From assembly GCF_002157625.1 (NCBI RefSeq), contig NZ_BDMM01000005.1, forward strand, positions 1 to 64,000: a DNA stretch of 64,000 nucleotides, written 5' to 3'. Below the pieces are notes generated by a model. That model made no database searches. It worked only from the letters and a program-made list of their open reading frames with translations, and was not told the origin of the DNA. A program made the position numbers and the translations under genes. Of this stretch, positions 1-8,701 are shown piece after piece. Source of the stretch: Brevundimonas sp. SH203. Its GTDB lineage: Bacteria > Pseudomonadota > Alphaproteobacteria > Caulobacterales > Caulobacteraceae. The first letter of the stretch is position 1, and each line of letters begins with the position of its first letter.

Positions 1-178
1 AGCCGTTGTTCACTTCATAGTTCCAGTTGGCGCCCGTCGTCGACGACTCGGCGTTGATGTCGTCCATCATGTGGTAGCCGGCGTCGATGGCGCCGTACCA
101 ACCATTGGGTTCCGCCGATGCGGCGCCGGCTGCGAACAGCCCGGCCGCGGCGACGGAGGCGAGAAGTTTGAGCTTCAT
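1..178 (-). CDS. OmpA-like outer membrane protein, N-terminus only
   Basis: Only the first 59 codons lie in the window; the rest continues beyond base 1. The start codon is the ATG read from base 178. The product begins MKLKLLASVAAAGLFAAGAA, a signal peptide with a cleavage site after ASA. The mature part opens with a beta-barrel-like strand (EPNGWYGAIDAGYHMMDD, then a region with NYEVNNG). A first strand of the form 'GWYGAIDAG' is common in OmpA-type porins of Caulobacterales, which tie the outer membrane to peptidoglycan. The peptidoglycan-binding domain is not in view, so the family call is inference. Confidence 0.6.
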   Translation of the reverse strand, partial: MKLKLLASVAAAGLFAAGAASAEPNGWYGAIDAGYHMMDDINAESSTTGANWNYEVNNG

Positions 179-333
179 AGCTTCCTCACTGTGTGAATGC
201 GCGAAGCTGCGCACTAGCACAGCATTCCCCGACCGAACGGCGTGGCTGGCGCACGGTTCCGCTCTCGGATTAGGATTGTGTCGACTGTGGCGCCATTTCA
301 ACACATTGGACGCCCGAGAACAGGGAGCGATTT

Positions 334-1242
334 ATGACGATGCGATTTGACGGACAGGTGGTGATCGTGACGGGCGCCGGCGGCGGCCTGGGCCGGGAGC
401 ACGCCCTGGCGCTGGCGGCGCGCGGGGCTAGGGTGGTGGTCAATGATCTGGGCGGGGCGCGCGACGGCTCGGGCGGATCGGCGACGGCGGCCGAGGCCGT
501 GGTCGCCGAGATCGAGGCGGCGGGCGGCGAGGCCATGGCCAATGCGGCCTCCGTCACCGACGCCGCCGCCGTTCAGGCCATGGTCGATCAAGTCATGGCC
601 AAATGGGGCCGGATCGACATTCTGGTGAACAACGCCGGCGTCCTGCGCGACAAGACCTTCGCCAAGATGGAGCTGGAGGACTTCCGCTTCGTCGTCGACG
701 TCCACCTGATGGGGGCGGTCAACTGCACCAAGGCGGTGTGGGAGATCATGCGAGGGCAGAACTACGGCCGGATCGTGATGACCACCTCGTCGTCGGGCCT
801 GTACGGCAACTTCGGCCAGTCGAACTATGGCGCGGCCAAGATGGCGCTGGTCGGTCTGATGCAGACCCTGGCCATCGAGGGTCAGAAGAACGACATCCGC
901 GTCAACTGCCTGGCGCCCACCGCCCACACCCGCATGACCGAGGACCTGGGCGCGGCCCTGCCGCTGGAGGCCCTGGCCCCGGCCCTGGTGACGCCGGGCC
1001 TGCTGTATCTGGTCAGCCAGGACGCTCCGACCCGCGCCATCCTGGCCGCCGGCGCCGGCGGGTTCGAGCGCGCCTATGTCACCCTGACGCAAGGCGCCTT
1101 CGTCGCCGGCGACGATGCTCCCGAACAGGTCGCCGCCCGCTTCGACGCCATTTCGGACCGCGCCGGAGAGATCGTCCCCGACATGGGCGCCGCCCAGGGC
1201 ATGATCGAACTGACCAAGGCCCAAAAGGCGCACGGCGCCTGA
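334..1242 (+). CDS. SDR-family oxidoreductase (3-hydroxyacyl-CoA dehydrogenase type)
   Basis: This is a 302-residue short-chain dehydrogenase. The NAD(P)-binding glycine motif TGAGGGLG is near residue 14. A VNDLGG stretch follows the second strand, then NNAG near residue 96 and the catalytic Ser...YGAAK, with Ser-Ser before Tyr, around 150-170. The long insertion 'NDLGGARDGSGGS' and the extended C-terminal tail resemble the dehydrogenase module of peroxisomal multifunctional enzyme type 2. Oxidation of 3-hydroxyacyl-CoA in fatty-acid breakdown is therefore the likely role. The next gene, a thiolase 108 bp downstream on the same strand, catalyses the following step of beta-oxidation and supports this. 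The exact substrate cannot be read from the sequence. Confidence 0.82.
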   Translation: MTMRFDGQVVIVTGAGGGLGREHALALAARGARVVVNDLGGARDGSGGSATAAEAVVAEIEAAGGEAMANAASVTDAAAVQAMVDQVMAKWGRIDILVNNAGVLRDKTFAKMELEDFRFVVDVHLMGAVNCTKAVWEIMRGQNYGRIVMTTSSSGLYGNFGQSNYGAAKMALVGLMQTLAIEGQKNDIRVNCLAPTAHTRMTEDLGAALPLEALAPALVTPGLLYLVSQDAPTRAILAAGAGGFERAYVTLTQGAFVAGDDAPEQVAARFDAISDRAGEIVPDMGAAQGMIELTKAQKAHGA

Positions 1243-1350
1243 ACAAGAAGGCGCCTTGCGTTGACGCGACGTGAGGCGCCTATCGTCGTCACAGAGGAAA
1301 CCGGCCTCAATCAGCGTGAAAGCGCGATAGGCCCAAGACAGAGATCATCC

Positions 1351-2553
1351 ATGCGCGAAGCCGTCATCGTCTCCACCGCCCGCACGCCCATCTGCCGGGC
1401 CTATCGCGGCGCCTTCAACGACACCCAGGCGCAAAGCCTCGGCGCCCACGCCGTCCGTCACGCGGTCCAGCGCGCAGGCGTCGATCCGGCCGAGATCGAA
1501 GACGTGGTCATGGGCGCGGCGCTGCAGCAGGGCGCGACCGGCACCAATGTCGCGCGCCAGATCGCCCTGGCCGCCGGCCTGCCCGCCTCCGTTCCCGGCA
1601 TGAGCCTGGATCGCCAGTGCGCCTCGGGCCTGATGGGCATCGCCACGGCGGCCAAACAGGTGATCTTCGACCAGCAGAAGATGGCCGTCGGCGGCGGTCT
1701 GGAATCCATCTCCCTGGTGCAGAACCAGAACATGAACCTGTATCGGATGAAGGACGAGACGCTGCTGAAGCTGTCGCCCCACATCTATATGTCGATGCTG
1801 GAGACGGCCGAGGTTGTGTCGCGCCGCTATGGCGTGTCGCGCGAGCGTCAGGACGCCTACGCCCTTCAGTCCCAGCAGCGCACCGCCGCCGCCCAGGCCG
1901 CCGGCCGCTTCGACGCCGAAATCGTGCCGATGACCACGACCATGCTGGTGATGGACAAGGCGACCGGCCAGACTTCATCCAAGGAAATCACCCTGTCCAG
2001 GGACGAGGGCAACCGCCCCGAAACCACCCTGGAGGGGCTGCAATCGCTCAAGCCCGTCTTCGGCGGCGGCGAGGAAATCCAGACCGGCGAGTTCGTCACG
2101 GCCGGCAACGCCTCGCAACTGTCGGACGGCGCCTCGGCGGTCGTGGTGATGGAGGCCGGCGAGGCGGTGAAACGCAACCTGCAACCGCTCGGCGCCTATC
2201 GCGGCATGGCCGTGGCGGGCTGCGAGCCGGATGAGATGGGAATCGGCCCGGTCTATGCCGTGCCCAAGCTGTTGAAGCGCCACGGTCTGACGGTGGACGA
2301 CATCGGCATCTGGGAGCTGAACGAGGCTTTCGCCGCCCAGGTTCTCTATTGCCAGGACACGCTGGGCATTCCCGACGACCGGCTGAACGTCTCGGGCGGC
2401 GCCATCTCCATCGGCCACCCCTACGGCATGTCCGGCGCCCGCATGGCCGGCCACGTCCTGATCGAGGGCAAGCGCCGCGGCGCCAGATACGGCGTCGTCA
2501 CCATGTGCGTCGGCGGCGGCATGGGGGCTGCGGGATTGTTCGAGATCTTCTGA
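1351..2553 (+). CDS. Acetyl-CoA C-acyltransferase (thiolase)
   Basis: This 400-residue thiolase has the usual family length. The acyl-accepting cysteine is Cys90 in [12 protein letters not shown]. The C-terminal catalytic parts are the histidine in [11 protein letters not shown] and the second cysteine in [12 protein letters not shown]. The enzyme cleaves 3-ketoacyl-CoA with CoA to acetyl-CoA and a shortened acyl-CoA, or runs in reverse. The start [13 protein letters not shown] at 1351 is chosen because thiolases begin with this strand; a TTG 90 bp upstream would add an unlikely tail. It probably works with the preceding dehydrogenase. Degradative (FadA-like) or biosynthetic (PhaA-like) use cannot be decided here. 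Confidence 0.9.
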   Translation: MREAVIVSTARTPICRAYRGAFNDTQAQSLGAHAVRHAVQRAGVDPAEIEDVVMGAALQQGATGTNVARQIALAAGLPASVPGMSLDRQCASGLMGIATAAKQVIFDQQKMAVGGGLESISLVQNQNMNLYRMKDETLLKLSPHIYMSMLETAEVVSRRYGVSRERQDAYALQSQQRTAAAQAAGRFDAEIVPMTTTMLVMDKATGQTSSKEITLSRDEGNRPETTLEGLQSLKPVFGGGEEIQTGEFVTAGNASQLSDGASAVVVMEAGEAVKRNLQPLGAYRGMAVAGCEPDEMGIGPVYAVPKLLKRHGLTVDDIGIWELNEAFAAQVLYCQDTLGIPDDRLNVSGGAISIGHPYGMSGARMAGHVLIEGKRRGARYGVVTMCVGGGMGAAGLFEIF

Positions 2554-2564
2554 GAACGGCCACC

Positions 2565-2696
2565 GTCTCCTCCCCATTTCATGGGGAGGTGGCTCGTAGC
2601 GCAGCGGAGAGACGGAGGGGCTCTTCGACGCCCGTGGGACTTCAAAAGCCCCTCCACCACTTCGTGGTCCCCCTACCCGCAAAGCGGGGAGGAGAC
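2565..2696. repeat. Dispersed inverted-repeat element, family 1, copy A
   Basis: A 132-bp non-coding element bounded by GTCTCCTCCCC and its reverse complement GGGGAGGAGAC. It has a short hairpin at its left end (CCCCATTTCATGGGG) and internal segments shared in reverse orientation with the copies at 43367 and 44840. It fills the whole gap between the convergent thiolase and coq7 genes, so it may also act as a two-way terminator. Confidence 0.75.
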
Positions 2697-2703
2697 GCCG
2701 CAC

Positions 2704-3267
2704 TCAGACCTTCTCGCTGACCTTGATCGCCACCCGGCATCCGGCCTTGATCACGCCCGACAGCAGCCGATAGGCCGGAGCCTCGCGGCTGCCGTGTTCG
2801 ACGGCGTGGTCGTGGTGGGCCAGTTCCTCGTCGCGAAACTGCTTCAGCTCGGCGGCCAGGGCCGGATCACGCTCGCCGATCTCGGCGATCTGGTCGGCGT
2901 AGTGTTTCTCGATCACGCTCTCGACCGCCTCGGTGCAGGCGTGGGCGGCCTTTTCGCCCATCAGGGCCGTGCCCGCGCCCAGGGCCGAGGCCGCGATCCG
3001 CCACAGGGGCGTCATCACCGTGGGCCGCACCCGCCGCTCGTTCAGCAGCCGGTTGAAACGGTCCAGATGCACCGCCTCCTGATCCTGCATCTCGGTCAAG
3101 TCGCGCACCATGTCGCCGTGGGCCTTGCGACCCTCGAACACCGCCTTCTGCGCGCGATAGATCAGGACGGCCGCATATTCCCCGGCGTGATCGACGCGCA
3201 GGATCTCGTCCATCCGGGCCTTGTCGGCGCCGCGTCCGGGACGGGCCAGGGGAATGGAGCCGCTCAT
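2704..3267 (-). CDS. coq7: Demethoxyubiquinone hydroxylase (COQ7/CAT5 family)
   Basis: This 187-residue diiron protein would hydroxylate demethoxyubiquinone in the penultimate step of ubiquinone synthesis at the inner membrane. The two ferritin-like iron-binding repeats are visible. The first has the Glu in HAGEYAA and the EAVHLDRF motif (ExxH); the second has a Glu in the CTEAVES helix and DEELAHHDHA (ExxH). The start read from 3267 gives MSGSIPLARPG and sits 5 bp after the dsbB stop, so both are probably on one mRNA. DsbB passes electrons to ubiquinone, which makes the pairing functionally sensible. Confidence 0.93.
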   Translation of the reverse strand: MSGSIPLARPGRGADKARMDEILRVDHAGEYAAVLIYRAQKAVFEGRKAHGDMVRDLTEMQDQEAVHLDRFNRLLNERRVRPTVMTPLWRIAASALGAGTALMGEKAAHACTEAVESVIEKHYADQIAEIGERDPALAAELKQFRDEELAHHDHAVEHGSREAPAYRLLSGVIKAGCRVAIKVSEKV

Positions 3268-3272
3268 GACGA

Positions 3273-3818
3273 TCAGGCCCTTTCGATCCGGGGGGCGCGG
3301 GCGTCCTTGGGCCGTTTGGCGGCCAGCAGGCTGAACACCGCCAGGGCCGAAACGATCAGGGCGTTCCATCCGGCCATCGACAGGCCCAGCCAGCTCCACG
3401 CCACGTCGCCGCAGCCGATCACCTTGACCGCCGGCCCCGTGCCCAGCGCCAGCGCCGCCAGACTGTCCATGTCTATGGCGCCGCCGCCGGGCGAACAGGT
3501 CGCCGGCAGGGCCCACCATTTATATTCGCCGCCCATGTGGAAGACGGCCGTGATCGCGCCCGTGGCGAAGATGGCGGCCAGCAGGAAGGCGGCGATGCGC
3601 GGCGTGCCGCGTCGTCCGCCGCTGAACAGGGTCCAGGCGGTGGCCAGCCCGCCCACGACCACGGCGGCCCAATAGACCTCGCGCTGCTTCAGGCACAGAT
3701 TGCACGGCGCCAGCCCGCCGAACCGCTCGAAGGCATGGGCCGCGCCCAGCATGGCCAGCGACGCGGCCAGGGCGAAGGCGGTCCACCAACGGGTCAGAAG
3801 GCGATAGGCGTCTGTCAT
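3273..3818 (-). CDS. dsbB: Disulfide bond formation protein B
   Basis: This 181-residue inner-membrane protein has four hydrophobic segments (about 13-30, 50-66, 76-93 and 150-168). The first periplasmic cysteine pair is Cys39-Asn-Leu-Cys42. The second pair is Cys108 and Cys136, in the loop between helices 3 and 4. These are the residues DsbB uses to reoxidise DsbA and pass electrons to ubiquinone. The gene lies between the YqaA-type gene upstream (41-bp gap) and coq7 downstream (5-bp gap), all on the minus strand. No dsbA is visible in the window. Confidence 0.92.
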   Translation of the reverse strand: MTDAYRLLTRWWTAFALAASLAMLGAAHAFERFGGLAPCNLCLKQREVYWAAVVVGGLATAWTLFSGGRRGTPRIAAFLLAAIFATGAITAVFHMGGEYKWWALPATCSPGGGAIDMDSLAALALGTGPAVKVIGCGDVAWSWLGLSMAGWNALIVSALAVFSLLAAKRPKDARAPRIERA

Positions 3819-3858
3819 CGTGCTTCGCTCTTACCCCGCCTGCCCCCGTCCGTCGATG

Positions 3859-4434
3859 TCACAGAAGCTTCAGCACGACGATCAGCCCGATCAGGACGAC
3901 CAGCCCCACGCCGGTCCACAGCGCCAGCCGCTTCTCCACCTGGGCCAGCATGGCCGGTCCCCAGGTCTTCAAGATCCACGCCTCCAGAAAGAACCGCCCG
4001 CCCCGCGTCGCCACGGACGCCGCGATGAAGATCGGGAAGCTGAACGCCGCCAGCCCCGAGGCGATCGTCACCAGCTTGTAAGGGATAGGCGTCAGCCCCT
4101 TGATCAGAATGACCCACAGCCCCCACTGGTCGAACCACTGACGAAACTGCTCCAGCCCGTCCGAATGGCCCAGCAGCCGCATGATGGCCAGACCCACATC
4201 CGTCAGGAAATAGCCGATGGCGTAGCCCAGTATGCCGCCCAGCACCGAGGCGACGGTGCAGATCGCCGCATAGACATAGGCCTTCTGCGGCCGCGCCAGG
4301 ATCATCGGCGCCAACATCACATCGGGCGGAATCGGAAAGAACGAACTCTCGGCGAAGGAGACCACGGCCAGGGCCTTGGTCGCATGGCGGCTGCGCGCCA
4401 GTTCGAACACGCGGTCGTACAGTTTTCGCAGCAT
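3859..4434 (-). CDS. YqaA/DedA-family (VTT domain) membrane protein
   Basis: A 191-residue integral membrane protein. It opens with an amphipathic segment, then SFAESSFFPIPPDVMLAPMI, which contains the acidic residue and prolines typical of the SNARE-associated/VTT core. A G-rich helix (VASVLGGILGYAIGYF), the LIKGLTPIPYKLVTIASG re-entrant motif and a C-terminal helix follow. DedA relatives flip phospholipids or undecaprenyl phosphate and support proton-motive-force balance; the YqaA branch is less studied. It is the first gene of the apparent YqaA-dsbB-coq7 operon. Confidence 0.85.
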   Translation of the reverse strand: MLRKLYDRVFELARSRHATKALAVVSFAESSFFPIPPDVMLAPMILARPQKAYVYAAICTVASVLGGILGYAIGYFLTDVGLAIMRLLGHSDGLEQFRQWFDQWGLWVILIKGLTPIPYKLVTIASGLAAFSFPIFIAASVATRGGRFFLEAWILKTWGPAMLAQVEKRLALWTGVGLVVLIGLIVVLKLL

Positions 4435-4502
4435 ATGAATCCCTTCGGCGGCGCCTGATCCCTAGCAACCGCCGTCCGCGCCGTCACGACCGGGCGACGC
4501 GC

Positions 4503-4792
4503 TCAGGTGCGTTTGCCGAACGGTCGGCTGGGGACGACGCCGGGATCATAGGCCTGCTGCGCCCAGGGCGTCGGCGGCGCCGGGCGGGCGGCGACGCCGC
4601 TTTCGGCCCTGCCGCGTCGGGCCTCCTCGAACAGGGCGTTCAGCCGCGCCTCGTCCGTCCCGCTGACATCGTCAGCATCAGCGCCAGACCGCTTGCCAGC
4701 GACTGAACGACCATGAAGCCGAAATACTCCCGCCGGGACGCGCGCCCCTTGAAGTCGGCATAGCGAAGACGCGGACGCGGCAGGATCGACAT
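4503..4792 (-). pseudogene. Decayed DUF805-family membrane protein gene
   Basis: From the ATG read from 4792, one frame gives a 50-residue product with YADFKGRASRREYFGFMVVQ, the signature start of DUF805 proteins (aromatic, GR.SRREY, first helix). It ends at 4640, just after the first hydrophobic stretch SLASGLALMLTM. The neighbouring frame then stays open to 4503 with TDEARLNALFEEARRG and a proline-rich tail, which looks like the cytoplasmic linker of the same protein. The remaining membrane helices are missing. A deletion plus frameshift explains this best. A separate 119-residue reading of the second frame starts at 4862 but overlaps the DUF805 part out of frame, so it is probably not the real protein. 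Confidence 0.55.
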
Positions 4793-4994
4793 CACGGCTC
4801 GCGGCCAGCAGGAAATCGACCTCAGCTTGCGACAAGACCGTAGAATACGCCTGAACGGCCAAGGTTAAGGCGACAGTGGCCCAAGCTCGGCCTTAGGTGT
4901 CCAAGAATTAACGGGCGCCGCTGGGGCGTCCTGTGAGACACGGCTTCATCGACCGATGGTCGATCGTCCCTCCAACTCCTGATCACGGCGTGTC

Positions 4995-6103
4995 ATGGCC
5001 CTGTTTCCTCGTTCGTCCCGCACCGTGTTCGCCGCCGTCGGCCTCTTGCTGACGGCCGCCCTCCCCGCCGCCGCTCAGGATTACCGCCCGTCCTTCCATC
5101 CCGATCGGCTGAAGGGGCGCCCGCCGGGGCGCTGAATGAGGTGTTGGTGCTGGGCACGCCCCACCTTTCGAACCTGAGCGACGGCTTCAAGGCCGAGAGC
5201 CTGTCGCCCCTGCTGGATCGACTGGCGGCGTGGAGGCCCACCGCCATCGCGACCGAGGATATGTCGGGTCTTCAGTGTGACAGCCTGCGCCGCTATCCGG
5301 CGCGTTACGCCGAGACGGTCAAGACCTATTGCTGGGACCCCGCCCCCGCCGCCCTGGCGACCGGGCTGGACGTACCCGCCGCCAACGCCGAGGCCGAACG
5401 GCTGCTGGCGGCCTGGCCCGCCCGACCCACGGCGGCCCAGCGGCGGCGTCTGGCGGCGGTGTTCCTGGCGGCCGGCGAGCGCGGATCGGCCCTGGTCCAG
5501 TGGCTTCGGCTCGCGCCCGGGGACCGCACCGCCGGCGACGGCCTGAACGACGCATTGGTCGCCATGCTGAACCGGATCAAGGACCGGCCGAACGAGACCT
5601 ATCTGATCTCCGCGCCGCTTGCGGCCCGACTGGGGCTGGAGCGTCTGTGGAGCGTCGACGACCACTCCGCCGACACGCCTGATCCCGCCGACCCTGCGGA
5701 GAAGAAGGCTTACGAGGAGGCCGTCATGGCTGCCTGGGACAATCCCGCCAGCACCGCCCGCCGGGCCGAGGATGTCCGTCTCGGCGCCGCCCTGGACCAG
5801 CCCGACGGCGTCCTTCAGATGTATCGCGCCTATAATGCTCCGGGGGCGCCGGACGTCGCCTATCGGTCCGATTTCGGCGCGACCCTCGTCGAACCTTCGC
5901 CCCAGGGTTACGGCCGCATCTATCTCGGCTTCTGGGAAACCCGCAATCTGCGCATGGTCGCCAATATGCGCGACGTGCTGGGCCGCTATCCGGGCACGCG
6001 GATGCTGACCATCGTCGGCGCGGCGCACAAGGGCTATTACGAGGCTTATCTGGACCAGATGCACGACGTGCGCCTGGTCGATCCCGAACCCGTCCTGCGC
6101 TGA
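4995..6103 (+). pseudogene. DUF5694-type secreted protein, split by a 1-nt frameshift
   Basis: The ATG at 4995 starts a signal peptide (MALFPRSSRTVFAAVGLLLT, then PAAAQ) and continues DYRPSFHPDRLKG before a stop at 5137. The rest is open in another frame from about 5117 to 6103, beginning APAGALNEVLVLGTPHLSNL. Adding one G to the run at 5114-5117 joins the two parts perfectly. The main part carries VLVLGTPHLS, a W.PTAIATED stretch and a C-terminal IVGAAHKGYYEAYLD, typical of DUF5694/TraB-GumN-like periplasmic proteins of unknown activity. The break is either a real mutation or a homopolymer sequencing error; the downstream part shows no other damage. Confidence 0.75.
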
Positions 6104-6242
6104 TAGGGCGAGGTCGCGCGGGGCGTCGTTCATCACGTCCCCGTGGCCTCGTCTTGGCTCCGTCGTTTTCCCCGACTAGGTTCCGCGCCAATCGGCGGCC
6201 CTTCGGTTAAGTCCGCCTCAAAACCCGTGCGGGAGACGCGCC

Positions 6243-7343
6243 ATGAACGACATGACCAAGGCCCAGATCGAGCAGCTGGACCAGGAAAACCCCCTCGGCG
6301 TCGACGGTTTCGAATTCGTCGAATTCACCGGGCCCGAGCCCAGGGCGATGATCGCGCGCCTGGAGACGATGGGCTTCACCCAGACGCATGTGAACCCCAG
6401 GACCGACGTGGTCCGGCTGAAGCAGGGCGACATCAGCTTCCTGGTGCATCGCTCGCCGGTCGCCCACGCCGCCGACTTCGCCCGCGACCACGGGCCTTCG
6501 GCCAACGGCATGGCCTTCCGCACCACCGACGCCAAGGCCGCCTACGAGGGCGCGGTCCAGCGCGGCGCCAAGCCGGCCGAAGGGGTCAACGGCGGGGCGC
6601 TCGGCGACGACTACCCCTATATCCTGCAAGGCATCGGCGGTTCGCTGCTCTATGTCATCGACCAGTATGGCGACGCTGGCTCCCTCTATGACGCCTGGGA
6701 CGAGATCGAGGGCTGGGAAGAGGCCGAACGCAAGAATTCGATGGGTCTGGAGGTTCTGGACCACCTGACCCACAACGTCCGTCGCGGCCAGATGCGGACC
6801 TGGTCGGGCTTCTACGGCTCGGTGTTCAACTTCGAGGAGCAGAAGTATTTCGACATCAAGGGCAAGGCGACGGGCCTGTTCTCCCAGGCCATGATCGCGC
6901 CCGACCGCGCCATCCGCATCCCGCTGAACGAAAGCCAGGACGAGAACTCCCAGATCGAGGAGTTCATCCGGCGCTACAACGGCGAGGGCATCCAGCACAT
7001 CGCCCTGACGACCGAGAACATCTTCGAGACGGTCGAGGCCATGCGCGAACGCGGCGTGGACTTTCAGGACACCATCGAGACCTATTTCGAACTGATCGAC
7101 AAACGCCTGCCCAACCACGGCGAGGACGTGGAACGGATGCGCAAGAACCGCATCCTGATCGACGGCTCGGACGAAGAGGGCCTGCTGCTGCAGATCTTCA
7201 CCCAGGACACATTCGGCCCGATCTTCTTCGAGATCATCCAGCGCAAGGGCAACGAGGGCTTCGGCAACGGCAACTTCCAGGCCCTGTTCGACTCCATCGA
7301 ACTGGACCAGATCCGTCGCGGCGTCATCAAGGTCGACGCCTGA
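6243..7343 (+). CDS. hppD: 4-hydroxyphenylpyruvate dioxygenase
   Basis: This 366-residue enzyme is of full family length and has two vicinal-oxygen-chelate domains. The iron ligands are His174 in LDHLTHNV, His252 in GIQHIAL and Glu330 in IFFEIIQRKGNEGFG. The C-terminal helix (GNFQALFDSIELDQIRRG) that closes the active site is present. It converts 4-hydroxyphenylpyruvate to homogentisate in tyrosine breakdown. A fumarylacetoacetase-like gene lies 4 kb downstream, but no homogentisate dioxygenase is in the window. The ATG at 6243 follows a GGGAGA ribosome-binding site. Confidence 0.96.
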   Translation: MNDMTKAQIEQLDQENPLGVDGFEFVEFTGPEPRAMIARLETMGFTQTHVNPRTDVVRLKQGDISFLVHRSPVAHAADFARDHGPSANGMAFRTTDAKAAYEGAVQRGAKPAEGVNGGALGDDYPYILQGIGGSLLYVIDQYGDAGSLYDAWDEIEGWEEAERKNSMGLEVLDHLTHNVRRGQMRTWSGFYGSVFNFEEQKYFDIKGKATGLFSQAMIAPDRAIRIPLNESQDENSQIEEFIRRYNGEGIQHIALTTENIFETVEAMRERGVDFQDTIETYFELIDKRLPNHGEDVERMRKNRILIDGSDEEGLLLQIFTQDTFGPIFFEIIQRKGNEGFGNGNFQALFDSIELDQIRRGVIKVDA

Positions 7344-7529
7344 ATGAGGATGCGGCCGCCCACATGGCTGCCCTGGCTCGGCCCGGTCCTCGCGGCCGGC
7401 ACCGGGGCCCTGGCGGGAGAATACTGGCTGGGCGGCGGCTTCTGGCCGGTCCTGATCGCCGCCCTGATCTGCGGCTTCGCCCCCATCGTCGGCTATCAGG
7501 TGTGGAAGCGCCTGCACCATAGGGGGTGA
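7344..7529 (+). CDS. Small two-helix membrane protein
   Basis: A 61-residue product whose ATG directly follows the hppD stop (TGAATG), so it can be translated by the same ribosomes. It has two hydrophobic segments (about 9-25 and 31-49), with basic residues at both ends (MRMR; WKRLHHRG), suggesting a small inner-membrane protein. I recognise no family. Codon use is GC-rich at third positions like its neighbours, which supports a real gene, but its shortness leaves doubt. Confidence 0.5.
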   Translation: MRMRPPTWLPWLGPVLAAGTGALAGEYWLGGGFWPVLIAALICGFAPIVGYQVWKRLHHRG

Positions 7530-7618
7530 GGGGGCGTAACGGTTTTCGGTGAGGCGAATCGAACCGAAGTCAACTAAGCGCAAGAAGCTGAGACGGTTAA
7601 GCAGACGCAGGCGCGCGG

Positions 7619-8701
7619 CTAAGCTGCGTCATCAACGACTGAATGAGGAAGGGGATTAGGAAAATCGCCCTTCAGAGCTCGGGCGACCAAGCTACTAAAG
7701 AGATTCGTGTCAAGAAAGTAGTTTGGGTAAGCGCGCCGCAGCGCGTTGACGTTATCCACTGAAACTAGGACGATTTGAGTTTTAGCGTCCTCAAGCAATG
7801 CACCTTCTAGGTCGGTGTATTTTTGGTTTGCCGCTTCCGACTGAAGCGCTTTAAAGCGCCATACTGTTATTTTTTGCGTCGTAGGATCGAGCGACAGAAC
7901 AAAGTACTTTGCGTCTTTAGCACTACCTATAAACTGGATAGTTGTATTGTAAACACTCAAGGTGTTTTGTACGCGCAATTTTGCAGCTAAGGCGCGTATC
8001 TCATTCACCAAATCGTCCTTGTCTGTCGGCGTATTGGGAACTGGATTGCAAGCCTCCATAGCAGCGATTGCTGACCCCATAAGCGCAAAGAATCGCAGCC
8101 AGTCTTGGTCGCCTTGATTGGACTTCAATGCCTGCTTTGTGAATATACCCACAGCTTCAACTGCAGTGGCCCAAGCATGCTGCATCTGGGTTCTAATCTG
8201 AACTTCAACCTGTAAACCGTCGTAGACTTCAGTGGGCCCATTTCCTTTGTAGGAATAGACCATGTGATGACACCGATACCCATCTTTCTTCGGAAAAGTT
8301 ATATAATCTTTCTCGTTTCTCAACTTATGATCGAACGATGAGGTTTTGTATTTTTTTATTAGAGTTTTTACACTGGCCATACGCTTAAAAACCGCCCGAC
8401 ATCCGGCGATGTCTTGCATCTGCGTCATCCGCATAGACGGCTGACGCGACAGCTTTGCGTGTATGGATTCAAGGCGCTTAACACGCTGAGCCACGATTAC
8501 ATCCCGCTCGATTTTCCGAGCTTTCGTGCGAAGCGTTATCTGAAAGGTATTGAGTGGGTAGGCATGAGATGATCGCCAATTGTTTAATACTGTAAGCGCG
8601 TCAAGCCCATCAGAGGTGGTTACTGGGTATTCCAGGTGAGCAAGGCGACTTCCCGCCCTATCGACGTCCTTACGTTCGTATTTAGGGTCAGCCCAAGCCA
8701 C
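7619..8701 (-). CDS. RelA/SpoT-domain alarmone synthetase, single-domain type
   Basis: The 360-residue product has a ppGpp-synthetase core. RMTQMQDIAGCR at about 91-102 includes Asp97, DYITFPKKDGYRCHH lies at about 132-146, and VEVQIRTQMQHAW has Glu166. There is no HD hydrolase, TGS or ACT domain. Residues about 216-360 form an extra C-terminal region ending in LVSVDNVNALRRAYPNYFLD. The start is the GTG at 8701, preceded by GGAG seven bases upstream; an in-frame ATG at 8767 would add an odd 22-residue tail. The gene is clearly AT-richer than its neighbours, which indicates transfer. Relatives are usually found alone in accessory regions, and some single-domain synthetases are toxins or phage-defence effectors. 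No separate antitoxin gene is adjacent. Confidence 0.85.
   Translation of the reverse strand: MAWADPKYERKDVDRAGSRLAHLEYPVTTSDGLDALTVLNNWRSSHAYPLNTFQITLRTKARKIERDVIVAQRVKRLESIHAKLSRQPSMRMTQMQDIAGCRAVFKRMASVKTLIKKYKTSSFDHKLRNEKDYITFPKKDGYRCHHMVYSYKGNGPTEVYDGLQVEVQIRTQMQHAWATAVEAVGIFTKQALKSNQGDQDWLRFFALMGSAIAAMEACNPVPNTPTDKDDLVNEIRALAAKLRVQNTLSVYNTTIQFIGSAKDAKYFVLSLDPTTQKITVWRFKALQSEAANQKYTDLEGALLEDAKTQIVLVSVDNVNALRRAYPNYFLDTNLFSSLVARALKGDFPNPLPHSVVDDAA

Noticed and set aside
4775..4862. A FliM-like start peptide (VLSQAEVDFLLAA) in the frame beginning at 4862
   Set aside because: The match is short, the frame then runs out of phase over the DUF805 sequence, and no other flagellar gene is nearby.
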